This document shows, in pieces, positions 16,796 through 24,635 of a DNA stretch of 51,883 nucleotides. Numbering within the stretch: the first letter of the stretch is position 1; the number at the start of each line of letters is the position of its first letter. Position numbers and translations under genes: made by a program. This DNA is from Bacillota bacterium. GTDB lineage: Bacteria; Bacillota; Clostridia; Lachnospirales; Lachnospiraceae. Under the pieces are notes generated by a model. The model did no database searches, was not told where the DNA came from, and saw nothing but the letters and a program-made list of their open reading frames with translations. The stretch is from contig JAFAGA010000078.1 of assembly GCA_023423045.1 (NCBI GenBank), forward strand, positions 1 through 51,883, given 5' to 3'.

Positions 16796-16954
16796 TATAT
16801 TCTTTCCTCATTCCTTATGAAATTAATTCGATTATATTTTATAATCCACACCCTGTCAATGAACCATCGTCCGGACAAACAAACTATAATTGCCAAGGCA
16901 GGCTCCCGCTAAACTTCAGATTATACTCATAACCTTCCCTGTGAAGTACCATCA

Positions 16955-17329
16955 TTATATAAATAAGCACCAATGTACGCCATATTTATCAATAATATCT
17001 GTCATATACGGGCTGAAAAAGCAAGGCCCAAGGGGTGCAAGCACATTTCCCTCCTCTTTCATAGCCTCATACGCCTGCTTGATTATGTGCTCTTCCCCTT
17101 TGTCGAACTGCAAACAAAACTGCATGGTATTTCCGCCTATCATCTCTTTTGGCTCATAATACAATTCACCGACTGCTATATTTTGTCCGCATATGTTAAG
17201 CTCTGCATGTACGATATTCCCATTTTCATCCCTATCACACCAGCCAAGTTCGGCATGAAATGCCTTTTTGTAAAATTCAAAGGCTTCGGCTCTGTCCCTT
17301 GTATAAATTTGCATCAGTAATCGCTTCAT
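16955..17329 (-). CDS. VOC-family (PhnB-like) protein
   Basis: Small protein of 124 residues with the 3-demethylubiquinone-9 methyltransferase/glyoxalase-like (PhnB) pattern: an A-x-x-F-Y-K-K-A-F-x-A-E opening, an M-Q-F-C-L-Q-F strand and the closing Y-G-V-H-W-C-L. No enzymatic activity can be assigned. The ATG at 17329 overlaps the upstream stop as ATGA, which decides the start; the two genes are probably translationally coupled. This stretch (16.9-18.5 kb) looks richer in AT than its surroundings. Confidence 0.78.
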   Translation of the reverse strand: MKRLLMQIYTRDRAEAFEFYKKAFHAELGWCDRDENGNIVHAELNICGQNIAVGELYYEPKEMIGGNTMQFCLQFDKGEEHIIKQAYEAMKEEGNVLAPLGPCFFSPYMTDIIDKYGVHWCLFI

Positions 17330-17751
17330 AAATCGCCCATCGCCTCCTTCCAATCCACAAGAAGATTGTAGCGCTCTGTTCTGAAACGCAAAACACAGTA
17401 GTCCGGGTCCTCCGGCCCGCTGAAATGATTTTCAAGCCCCTTATACCACATCTCTCTTTTTATTTCCGGATTGGTTAATACCTCTATTGTACCAACCAAA
17501 GTAATATTATGGTCAATTGAGTCAAAACATACACTTGCGCGGTTACATTTCTCAATTCGTTTGGCTTTGTTGCTGCCGAGGCCGGTACAGAACGTAATCC
17601 AATTAATGCCGTCCGCTTTTGAGGCAGATATTGTTGAGGCTGTTGGAAAGCCGTCATTGTCAATCAACGCTAATACGCAATATCCCTCATTTCCGCCACC
17701 AGTCTTACTTGCAACAATTTCTCCAGCTCTGACGATTATTTCTGAATTCAT
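17326..17751 (-). CDS. Pyridoxamine 5'-phosphate oxidase-fold protein
   Basis: Protein of 141 residues with a split-barrel FMN-binding (PPOX-like) pattern: Y-C-V-L-A-L-I-D-x-x-G-F-P near the N-terminus, I-T-F-C-T-G-x-x-S-N-K-A-x-R-I in the middle and a C-terminal V-L-R-F-x-T-E-R-Y. These are general-stress or flavin reductase-like proteins of mostly unknown substrate. The start at 17751 (MNSEII) has GGGAGGAAAA upstream; the in-frame codon at 17793 has none. It is coupled to the VOC gene. Confidence 0.82.
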   Translation of the reverse strand: MNSEIIVRAGEIVASKTGGGNEGYCVLALIDNDGFPTASTISASKADGINWITFCTGLGSNKAKRIEKCNRASVCFDSIDHNITLVGTIEVLTNPEIKREMWYKGLENHFSGPEDPDYCVLRFRTERYNLLVDWKEAMGDL

Positions 17752-17818
17752 TTTATTTTCCTCCCAGTTGATTTTAGAATCAATATAGCACATTCAATAT
17801 GACAATAGTCTGTCATGT

Positions 17819-18487
17819 TCAAAATATTGGAAGTAGTTTTTGCTTATAGAAGAATATGCACTGATCATATTCCTCTTTAGAGAAAACCCAATTTATTTCT
17901 TTCAGCCACACTATATTGTGAGTTTTCTGATAATAGAGTAATGTATAATTTATACGCCGCCTATATAGTTCCTCCTCCCAGTTCTCGGAAATCCAACTTT
18001 CCCACTCTTTGCTATATAACTTTGCAGTAGCAATATTATCACCGTATTCATCCCAATCCTCATCTGTATAGGATTCTAAATACAATATTCCGCTTTCCAG
18101 TTCCTCCTGCAGATTCTCATTCGCATGTGAGACATAACCAAGCTTGTCCCAATAAACAACCTGGCTATCTTTTCGCACAGAAGCAACCAGAACCAGGCAG
18201 CTTAAATCCAAATCATCTTCACAAATTAAGACAGGCAGAATTGCAGGTTCGTCCTGTTCAATCAGCTTCCATATAAAACGTTTTTCACCCTTGTGCAGCA
18301 ATTCATTTCCCCATGCAGGATACAATCCCTGTAAAGAACCAAAACTTCCAATGGTCATATCCCCGGCTTCTTTTGCACATTTTTCGAAATATTCAGGCAG
18401 TGAAACATCATCGACCACAATATAATCTTCCTCATAGTTATATGGTGTTTGCATCGCTTTAACGGTAATTTTGTTCAATTCTAACAT
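17819..18487 (-). CDS. Unrecognised soluble protein of 222 residues
   Basis: I do not recognise a family. The product is soluble, strongly acidic and rich in Trp and Tyr (an S-W-x-S-E-N-W-E-E-E-L-Y-R-R segment near residue 165), with no signal peptide or membrane helix. Its composition is like that of many immunity or SUKH-type proteins, but no signature proves this. Translation is well supported: AAGGGGGAT precedes the ATG at 18487. The gene is AT-rich relative to neighbours, which hints at transfer. It is 67 bp upstream of the PPOX gene on the same strand. Confidence 0.7.
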   Translation of the reverse strand: MLELNKITVKAMQTPYNYEEDYIVVDDVSLPEYFEKCAKEAGDMTIGSFGSLQGLYPAWGNELLHKGEKRFIWKLIEQDEPAILPVLICEDDLDLSCLVLVASVRKDSQVVYWDKLGYVSHANENLQEELESGILYLESYTDEDWDEYGDNIATAKLYSKEWESWISENWEEELYRRRINYTLLYYQKTHNIVWLKEINWVFSKEEYDQCIFFYKQKLLPIF

Positions 18488-18573
18488 TATCCCCCTTCAC
18501 GCTATATAAAGTGCACTGCATGCTATATACATCCTCGGCCGTTTCTTTATCTTTTATCCTTTTGTCTCTTTCT

Positions 18574-19488
18574 TCATATCCAGATAAGATAATCCCCCTT
18601 ATGCTTGCAGTAGACAGACGGGGAGCATCCGGTAAGCTTTCGGAAGGTATGAGTGAAATGCTGACGGTTATTATACCCTACGCTGACTGCAATATCCGTT
18701 ATGGGCAGCCTGCTGGTTTCAAGAAGAAGCTTTGCTTTCTCAATCCGGAGTTCATTCATTTTATCCACCAGGGTCATACCGGTCTGCTCCTTAAACAGTC
18801 TTTGCAGATAGGCTGCCGAGATCCCGACTTTTTGAGCGATCTCCTCCATCCTTATGTCCTTATCATAATGCTCGTTCAGATAAGAGAGGGCCATTCGTAC
18901 ATATTTGCTTCCGCCGCCGGCACGGTACTTTTTAGCCCTTTGCCTTCCCAATTCAATCAGCAGCCGGGCCAGGTTAAGATTCTGCATTACCCGGTGCTCC
19001 GTCTCGTCCGTTTTATTCTGAAGCTGTTTATGGATTTCCGTCAATATCGTATGCAGATTGCCTTCCGCATCATAGCACTTATATATGGGTGCGGGAATTT
19101 TTAAGAAGTCCTGCAGGGATTTTGACTGCTCCTCAAGACGCCCTATGCACATTCCGTTCTCCTGGGGTTCGAGGGCGATTTCCAGATTCAATATCCTGCA
19201 GCCCACTCCCCTTACCACCTCCAACTGATGCTTTGCATTGCAGTCAATGATTACATATTCCCCCTCTTTCATTTGCCATGCTTCCTCTGACTCTTCTGTC
19301 CAGCTGAATATATTGCAGCTGCCGCTGGCTATATACATAATCTCAAATTCCCTGTGTGTATGGGGTTCCATATCAAAGCAATCGAAATTCATGGCATAAT
19401 ATCGGTTGACCCGGAACCAGCAATTCCTGCTCTCTCTGTCGTAAAGGCTCTCAAAATTCTTCTTATGGCTATTTTTATCCTTTTCCAT
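18574..19488 (-). CDS. AraC-family transcription regulator
   Basis: Regulator of 304 residues: an N-terminal cupin with M-E-P-H-T-H-R-E-F-E-I-M-Y (residues ~37-49) and a C-terminal AraC double helix-turn-helix (residues ~200-298; I-S-A-A-Y-L-Q-R-L-F-K-E and V-G-Y-N-N-R-Q-H-F-T-H-T-F). It is divergent from the GH4 glycosidase gene across a 330-bp region with tandem repeats, so it probably controls that gene in response to a sugar. GAGGT lies 5 nt before the ATG. Confidence 0.92.
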   Translation of the reverse strand: MEKDKNSHKKNFESLYDRESRNCWFRVNRYYAMNFDCFDMEPHTHREFEIMYIASGSCNIFSWTEESEEAWQMKEGEYVIIDCNAKHQLEVVRGVGCRILNLEIALEPQENGMCIGRLEEQSKSLQDFLKIPAPIYKCYDAEGNLHTILTEIHKQLQNKTDETEHRVMQNLNLARLLIELGRQRAKKYRAGGGSKYVRMALSYLNEHYDKDIRMEEIAQKVGISAAYLQRLFKEQTGMTLVDKMNELRIEKAKLLLETSRLPITDIAVSVGYNNRQHFTHTFRKLTGCSPSVYCKHKGDYLIWI

Positions 19489-19500
19489 TTAAACCTCATT

Positions 19501-19698
19501 CCGCTTTTAATATATCTTGAACATAAACCGTATTCATGATCTCTTGCTCCAGTCGCATGCTTACGAGCAAGCTCGCATCATGCTCACTACGCTTTTATTA
19601 TATCATGAACATAAACCGTGTTCATGATCCTCAGCTCCAATCGGAAATTGCAAGCAAGCTTGCATTTCCTCATTCCGCTTTTATTATATCATAATATC
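19501..19698. repeat. Two and a quarter tandem copies of a hairpin-bearing ~88-bp repeat
   Basis: Unit 1 covers 19501-19589, unit 2 19590-19674 and a partial third 19675-19698. Each unit opens with CGCTTTTAWTATATC, then an inverted repeat around TAAACCG (perfect 10-bp arms ATCATGAACA / TGTTCATGAT in unit 2), then a second hairpin with an AA loop. The second hairpin differs in sequence between units (CGAGC-AA-GCTCG versus GCAAGC-AA-GCTTGC) but keeps base pairing, i.e. the changes compensate. It lies between the divergent AraC and GH4 genes. The rest of the intergenic region to 19818 holds AT-rich sequence with a TATAAT at 19753 but no convincing -35, and the GH4 ribosome binding site. Confidence 0.75.
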
Positions 19699-19818
19699 TT
19701 ACATCCTGTATAAGAGTGCAGAATTCTTTCCGCCTTGGTTTTTATTATAGAATATAATACTTATACCATTATTGCAATGGAAACTATTATTACATCACCT
19801 GACAGGAGGTTATAATTT

Positions 19819-21318
19819 ATGTCATTTAAAATTGCTTTTATAGGCGCGGGAAGCGTAGGCTTTACAAGAACCTTATTCTCTGATCTGATGTCCGTTCCGG
19901 AGTTTCGTCAGATTGAGGTTGCCTTTACGGATATCAATCAGCATAATCTGGATATGGTAACCGCCCTTTGCCAAAGAGATTTGGACGAAAACGGCCTTTC
20001 CATCAAAATCCATGCGACCACCAACCGGAGAGAGGCTTTTCAGGATGCACGCTACATTATCAATTGTGTTCGCATCGGTATGCTGGAAGCCTTTGAGACA
20101 GATGTTGATATACCCCTGAAATATGGGATTGATCAATGTGTAGGGGATACCCTGTGTGCCGGCGGAATTATGTACGGCCAGCGCGGCGTGGCGGCAATAC
20201 TGGATTTCTGCAAGGATATTAAAGAGGTGTCAGCTCCCGGCGCTATTATGCTTAACTATTCCAACCCCAATGCGATGCTTACCTGGGCCGCCAATAAATA
20301 TGGAAATGTAAAAACCATTGGTCTATGTCATGGCGTACAGGGAGGGCATTCCCAAATAGCCAAAGCCCTTGGTCTGAAAAAAGAAGAAGTCGATATTATC
20401 TGTGCCGGAATCAATCACCAGACCTGGTACATATCCGTAAAGCACAAAGGGGAGGATATGCTGCCCAAGATTCTGCCGGCTTACCTGGCCAACGAGGAGC
20501 TGTCCAAAACAGAAAAAGTCAGAATTGACGTATTAAAGAATTTTGGATATTATTCAACGGAATCCAACGGCCATCTGTCGGAATATGTTTCCTGGTACCG
20601 CAAGCGCCCCGAAGAACTGGAAAACTGGATTGATTTAGGAGTCTGGATTAATGGGGAAACCGGCGGCTACCTTCGGGTTTGTCGTGAAGGCCGTAACTGG
20701 TTTGAGGATGATTTTCCCAACTGGATGAAGGAGCCGGCCAGGAAGTACGCTCCGGAGAACCGAAGCCAGGAGCATGGCTCCTATATCATTGAGGGCCTGG
20801 AAACCGGCCGGATCTATCGGGGCCATTTCAATGTTATGAATGAGGGCTGTATCACCAATCTTCCCTATGAAAGTGTTGTTGAGGTCCCCGGCTATGTGGA
20901 TGCCAACGGCATCAATATTCCCAAAGTAGGAGATCTGCCCCTTGGCTGCGCCGCCATGTGCTCTCAAAGCATCTGGGTACAGCGCCTGGCTGTAGAAGCG
21001 GCTGTGGCAGGGGATATCACCCTGCTCCGTCAGGCCATGCTGATGGACCCTCTGACCGGAGCCGTCTGCACCCCTGGTGAGATTTTTCAGATGGTGGATG
21101 AAATGCTGGTTGCCGGCGAAGCCTGGTTACCCCAATATCAGGAGGATATCCGCCTTGCGAAGCAAAGGCTGTCCTCTGAGAATCGAATTCCCGCCAAAGA
21201 CTACAAAGGAATTCGGATACCCGAAAAATCCGTACAAGAAATGCGAAAGAACAAGGAAGAGGCCCGCAGAAATGCTGCGGAAGCCGATAAGGCACAGGAT
21301 AGGCCTTCCTCCAAATAA
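19819..21318 (+). CDS. GH4 glycosidase (alpha-galactosidase / alpha-galacturonidase type)
   Basis: NAD+- and metal-dependent GH4 enzyme of 499 residues. The Rossmann motif G-A-G-S-V-G is at residues 9-14, D-I-N binding the ribose at ~38-40, Y-S-N-P at 147-150 and the metal-ligand motif C-H-G-V at 170-173. In GH4 the residues after C-H track substrate: C-H-S-V is typical of alpha-galactosidase MelA, while C-H-G-x occurs in uronidases, so an alpha-galacturonide substrate must be considered. The C-terminal ~35 residues are a charged Lys/Glu/Ala/Arg tail. AGGAGGT precedes the ATG. It is probably controlled by the divergent AraC gene. Confidence 0.9.
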   Translation: MSFKIAFIGAGSVGFTRTLFSDLMSVPEFRQIEVAFTDINQHNLDMVTALCQRDLDENGLSIKIHATTNRREAFQDARYIINCVRIGMLEAFETDVDIPLKYGIDQCVGDTLCAGGIMYGQRGVAAILDFCKDIKEVSAPGAIMLNYSNPNAMLTWAANKYGNVKTIGLCHGVQGGHSQIAKALGLKKEEVDIICAGINHQTWYISVKHKGEDMLPKILPAYLANEELSKTEKVRIDVLKNFGYYSTESNGHLSEYVSWYRKRPEELENWIDLGVWINGETGGYLRVCREGRNWFEDDFPNWMKEPARKYAPENRSQEHGSYIIEGLETGRIYRGHFNVMNEGCITNLPYESVVEVPGYVDANGINIPKVGDLPLGCAAMCSQSIWVQRLAVEAAVAGDITLLRQAMLMDPLTGAVCTPGEIFQMVDEMLVAGEAWLPQYQEDIRLAKQRLSSENRIPAKDYKGIRIPEKSVQEMRKNKEEARRNAAEADKAQDRPSSK

Positions 21319-21351
21319 ATCGCCTAATAGAACGCTATAAACAAAAGCCTA

Positions 21352-21397
21352 AAAAGCAGTATTATTTCCTTTCTTCATCTGGAAAAATACTGCTTTT
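21352..21397 (+). terminator. Terminator of the GH4 gene
   Basis: AAAAGCAGTATTATTTCC (21352-21369) pairs with GGAAAAATACTGCTTTT (21381-21397) with one bulge. A following CTTTTT lies only after AAAAA, so the U-tract is the TTTT at the stem base. Confidence 0.65.
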
Positions 21398-21740
21398 AAA
21401 AACTTTTTATTGAAAATTAATTTGCAAAAAATAATGTACTGAGATACAATATAGTCGATTATCAGCCGCACTACCTATGGCTGTAGCGGATATTAATTTG
21501 TTACATATATTTAAAGTAAGCATGATACAGATAATTTTGTCCAATGGTAAACTGCCCTATCCGCAACAGTATCCTCAACAATTGCTGCCTAAAATCCGCA
21601 GTATCCCAGCCGCTGTAATCAACCGACGGAATGAACCTTCGTGTATCAGGCAATCCTTCAAAGGAGCCTGGAAAATACCCGAAGGGATTTATCAAAGCAG
21701 GAATGAAGATTATTATTTAGGAAAGGCGAGGTAAAAAACA
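21398..21740. other. Intergenic stretch without a supported gene
   Basis: About 340 bp between the GH4 terminator and the TSCPD gene. Open frames of 60-85 codons exist on both strands but none has a ribosome binding site or recognisable motif; TAGGAAAGGCGAGG near 21718-21731 is the ribosome binding region of the next gene. Confidence 0.5.
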
Positions 21741-21992
21741 ATGGTATATAAAACTTCAGGCGTATGCAGCCGGGAAATCAGCTTCGAAATAGATAAGGAA
21801 ACCGACACTATAACAGCATTACGATTCAAGGGTGGATGTAACGGTAACACAGGCGGCATCTCAAATCTTGTAGTTGGTATGAAGGTTGATGACGTGATCC
21901 GCAGACTGGAAGGAGTGACCTGTGATTTCAAATCCACCTCTTGTCCGGATCAGCTGGCGCAAGCATTAAAGGAATGGAGGTCCGGAGAATGA
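21741..21992 (+). CDS. TSCPD domain protein (TIGR03905 type)
   Basis: Small protein of 83 residues ending in the motif T-S-C-P-D (residues ~68-72) with conserved G-G-C-N-G-N at ~31-36. The TSCPD domain also forms the C-terminal part of some class II ribonucleotide reductases; the free-standing form has no established function. Cys residues suggest metal binding. The start is ATG 21741. Its stop codon overlaps the MurG start as ATGA, so the two products are probably made together. Confidence 0.9.
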   Translation: MVYKTSGVCSREISFEIDKETDTITALRFKGGCNGNTGGISNLVVGMKVDDVIRRLEGVTCDFKSTSCPDQLAQALKEWRSGE

Positions 21993-23053
21993 AACGTATC
22001 GTTTTGACCGGAGGGGGAACCGCGGGCCATGTCACTCCCTGCATTGCACTGCTGCCCCAATTGGAGCAGGAAGGATACGATATTCAGTACATCGGTTCCT
22101 ATCAGGGAATTGAGCGTACTCTGATCGAAGAGTACCGCATTTCCTATCACGGCATATCCTCCGGAAAATTAAGAAGATACTTTGATCCCAAGAATTTCTC
22201 CGACCCCTTCAAGGTAGTCAAGGGATATCTGGAGGCGCGTAAATTATTAAAAGATCTCAAGCCGGATATTGTATTCTCCAAGGGCGGTTTCGTAACGGTT
22301 CCTGTGGTTATGGCGGCAAAAAGCTATAAAATCCCCGTCATTATCCATGAATCCGATATGACCCCCGGGCTGGCCAATAAGCTCGCCCTTCCCTCCGCTT
22401 CCAAGGTATGCGTGAACTTTCCCGAAACCTTGCAGCATCTTCCCCAGGGCAAAGCCGTGCTGACAGGCACTCCCATCCGCCGGGAACTGTTTTCCGGCAA
22501 TAAGCTGCGCGGTCTTGATTTCTGCGGCTTTACCGCCAACAAACCCGTACTGCTGATTATAGGCGGCAGCACCGGCTCCAGAGCCATCAACGAGGTCATC
22601 CGGGGCATCCTTCCCACACTGCTTCGTGATTTCCAGGTAATCCATCTTTGCGGAAAAGGCAATCTGGACGAACGTTTTTACGGTACCGGGGGCTATGTGC
22701 AGTTGGAATACAGCAAAGACGAGCTAAACGATTTGTTCGCCGCATCGGACCTTGTGATCTCCCGTGCCGGAGCCAATGTCATCTGTGAGCTTCTGGCCCT
22801 TCGCAAGCCGAATATTCTGATTCCTCTTTCGGCAAAGGCCAGCCGGGGTGATCAGATTTTGAATGCAGAATCCTTTGAACGCCAGGGTTATTCCTATCTG
22901 TTGAAGGAGGAGGATTTAAGCCCGCACAGCCTTTTGGAAGCAATAAAAGCAGTTATAGAAAACAAGCAGAACTATGTTGATGCGATGAATAAGAGCAATT
23001 TAAACAATGCCATTGATACCATAATAAAATTGATTAAGGAAACCGCAAGGTAG
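21989..23053 (+). CDS. murG: MurG-like UDP-GlcNAc:lipid I N-acetylglucosaminyltransferase
   Basis: GT28 enzyme of 354 residues that converts lipid I to lipid II on the cytosolic side of the membrane. The MurG loop G-G-G-T-A-G-H (residues 8-14), the second glycine-rich region G-G-S-T-G-S-R-A-I-N and the donor-binding S-R-A-G-A-N-V-I-C-E-L are all present, as is H-E-S-D-x-x-P-G-L-A-N. The start at 21989 is decided by the ATGA overlap and GGAGG upstream. It stands outside a division/cell-wall cluster, so it may be a second MurG as seen in some Firmicutes. Confidence 0.92.
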   Translation: MKRIVLTGGGTAGHVTPCIALLPQLEQEGYDIQYIGSYQGIERTLIEEYRISYHGISSGKLRRYFDPKNFSDPFKVVKGYLEARKLLKDLKPDIVFSKGGFVTVPVVMAAKSYKIPVIIHESDMTPGLANKLALPSASKVCVNFPETLQHLPQGKAVLTGTPIRRELFSGNKLRGLDFCGFTANKPVLLIIGGSTGSRAINEVIRGILPTLLRDFQVIHLCGKGNLDERFYGTGGYVQLEYSKDELNDLFAASDLVISRAGANVICELLALRKPNILIPLSAKASRGDQILNAESFERQGYSYLLKEEDLSPHSLLEAIKAVIENKQNYVDAMNKSNLNNAIDTIIKLIKETAR

Positions 23054-23061
23054 CCAAAAAA

Positions 23062-23197
23062 CTCCTCCAAAGAATGTAACAAATCAGCCTGCGGTATCCT
23101 AACACCCCGCCACTCTGCATAAAAAGGGCGTGCCAGGATACCGCAGGCTGATTTGTTACAGGTCTTTGCTGTTAAAAACCTTTATTCTTTGAAGGAG
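23062..23197. repeat. Large nested inverted repeat downstream of murG
   Basis: A perfect 26-bp inverted repeat (23075-23100 with 23135-23160) surrounds a 34-nt loop. Immediately outside, 23062-23074 pairs with 23185-23197 with a single mismatch, after a one-sided 24-nt bulge. It lies between the convergent murG and HIT genes. No U-run follows the main stem on either strand, and the length exceeds an ordinary terminator. It could terminate both transcripts or be the remnant of a palindromic mobile element. Confidence 0.8.
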
Positions 23198-23238
23198 CTC
23201 TTCCTTTTTACCCGCTTAAATTATCTAAATTCAAATTA

Positions 23239-23655
23239 TCACTTCAGCTTGGAAGCAATGGCCGCAGCAAGGGCGGAGGCTTCTCCGTCCTCATACTTTC
23301 CCTGCTCCCAGGTTGTTTTAACCTGGTCCCCCTTATACCGGGGAATCAGATGCATATGAAAGTGGAACACGGTCTGTCCTGCCGCTTCCCCATTGTTCTG
23401 AAGCAGATTCATCCCGTCACAGCCCAGCTCGGTCTGGATCGCTTCTGCAATTTTGCGTGCCACCGGCAGGGCTTTGGCAGCGGTAGCATCATCCAGCTCA
23501 AACAGATTTGCACTGTGCTTCTTGGGCAGAATAATCACATGCCCCTTCGCAGCCGGAAAGATATCCATAATTGCCTTAAAATCCTCATCCTCATACACCG
23601 TCGCCGAAGGGATTTCCCCGGCAATAATTTTACAGAAGATACAATTACTTTCCAT
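23239..23655 (-). CDS. HIT-family nucleotide hydrolase
   Basis: Histidine-triad protein of 138 residues. The N-terminal C-I-F-C-K-I-I-A-G-E-I-P (zinc Cys pair) and the catalytic H-F-H-M-H (His98, 100, 102) are typical of HinT-like purine nucleoside phosphoramidases. Length is normal and GGAGGTG precedes the ATG. It is a single gene convergent with murG. Confidence 0.95.
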   Translation of the reverse strand: MESNCIFCKIIAGEIPSATVYEDEDFKAIMDIFPAAKGHVIILPKKHSANLFELDDATAAKALPVARKIAEAIQTELGCDGMNLLQNNGEAAGQTVFHFHMHLIPRYKGDQVKTTWEQGKYEDGEASALAAAIASKLK

Positions 23656-23808
23656 TATAACACCTCCATGTTACCGTTCAGCCTGTGGTAACCATATATT
23701 AATTGATATTTTAGCTTTTTATTGCAATATTTTCCAATATTTGATATCATCATAGATAATACAACCGCTTTCCGGTTGATCATTTCACTGCTTAAAGGGG
23801 GCGAAACA

Positions 23809-24561
23809 ATGTTATATGAACTGAATAACGACATCCTTGCCGGCAAGATTAAGGCTAATCCCGAACTTGAGGATATTATCCAGACCATTACCACAGCCAA
23901 CAAGAACACTACCTCCATGCTTGTGCATGAGCTTCGTAATCCGCTGACCCTGCTAAAGGGTACTGTCCAATACATCGAAACAAAGCATCCTGAGGTGGCG
24001 GAATTTAAGTACTGGGACCAGGTCCAGGAGCTGATCGATGATATGGAACGTCTCATGCAGGACGCGTCCCTGCTGAATAATACCACTCTGCTTAATAAGG
24101 AAGAGGTCAATTTGATCAGCCTGATGAACCAGATTATCAGCAGCTTTATGCCTCAGGCCATCAGTCAGGAGATTGACCTGGCTATGAATATTGCACCGGG
24201 CAGCGAGGATTATTTTCGCAGATATTCCTGTGACGGCAAGAAGCTGAAGCAGGTATTTATCAACATGATCAAGAATGCCTTTGAGGCAACCGGTTCCGGT
24301 AACTTTATACATATTGAACTCTCCCGGCTTCCGGAAGAAGCAGACAGGCCGGCGAAACTTTCCATACGCATAAACAATAACGGTGAGCCCATTGCCCAGG
24401 ATGCTCTCGAGAAAATCTTCCAGCCCTTCGTCACCTACAAAAAGGGAGGCACCGGTGTAGGCCTGGCTTTGGTAAAAAAGGTAATTGATCTGCATTATGG
24501 CAGCGTATCCGTCACCTCAGAGGATGCTCTCACCTCTTTCACCATACTTCTGCCCTTATAG
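23809..24561 (+). CDS. Orphan soluble histidine kinase
   Basis: A 250-residue kinase without transmembrane segment or PAS/GAF sensor. It has only ~30 residues ahead of the H-box L-V-H-E-L-R-N-P-L-T (His40), then the N-box (I-N-M-I-K-N-A-F-E-A), a D-less G1 equivalent (R-I-N-N-N-G-E-P-I), an F box (F-Q-P-F-V-T-Y-K-K-G-G-T-G) and G2 (G-V-G-L-A-L-V). Such soluble kinases in spore formers often feed Spo0A; that is inference. The start has AAGGGGG upstream. No response regulator is adjacent. Confidence 0.9.
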   Translation: MLYELNNDILAGKIKANPELEDIIQTITTANKNTTSMLVHELRNPLTLLKGTVQYIETKHPEVAEFKYWDQVQELIDDMERLMQDASLLNNTTLLNKEEVNLISLMNQIISSFMPQAISQEIDLAMNIAPGSEDYFRRYSCDGKKLKQVFINMIKNAFEATGSGNFIHIELSRLPEEADRPAKLSIRINNNGEPIAQDALEKIFQPFVTYKKGGTGVGLALVKKVIDLHYGSVSVTSEDALTSFTILLPL

Positions 24562-24582
24562 CAGCACATATTTCATCTTATT

Positions 24583-24616
24583 GATACGGGAGCAGTCAGG
24601 CCCTCTGCCCCGTATC
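24583..24616. terminator. Bidirectional terminator-like hairpin
   Basis: GATACGGGAGCAG (24583-24595) pairs with CTGCCCCGTATC (24605-24616) with one bulged base, between convergent genes. No strong U-tract on either strand. Confidence 0.55.
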
Positions 24617-24635
24617 GGCCCGGCCATCCCATGCC

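Noticed and set aside
19501..19698. CRISPR-like array
   Set aside because: Units are ~88 bp, adjacent without spacers, only about 2.25 copies, and no cas genes are near.
21477..21734. 85-codon plus-strand frame and a 64-codon minus-strand frame before the TSCPD gene
   Set aside because: Neither has a ribosome binding site or a recognisable motif; the region also serves as leader of the TSCPD-murG unit.
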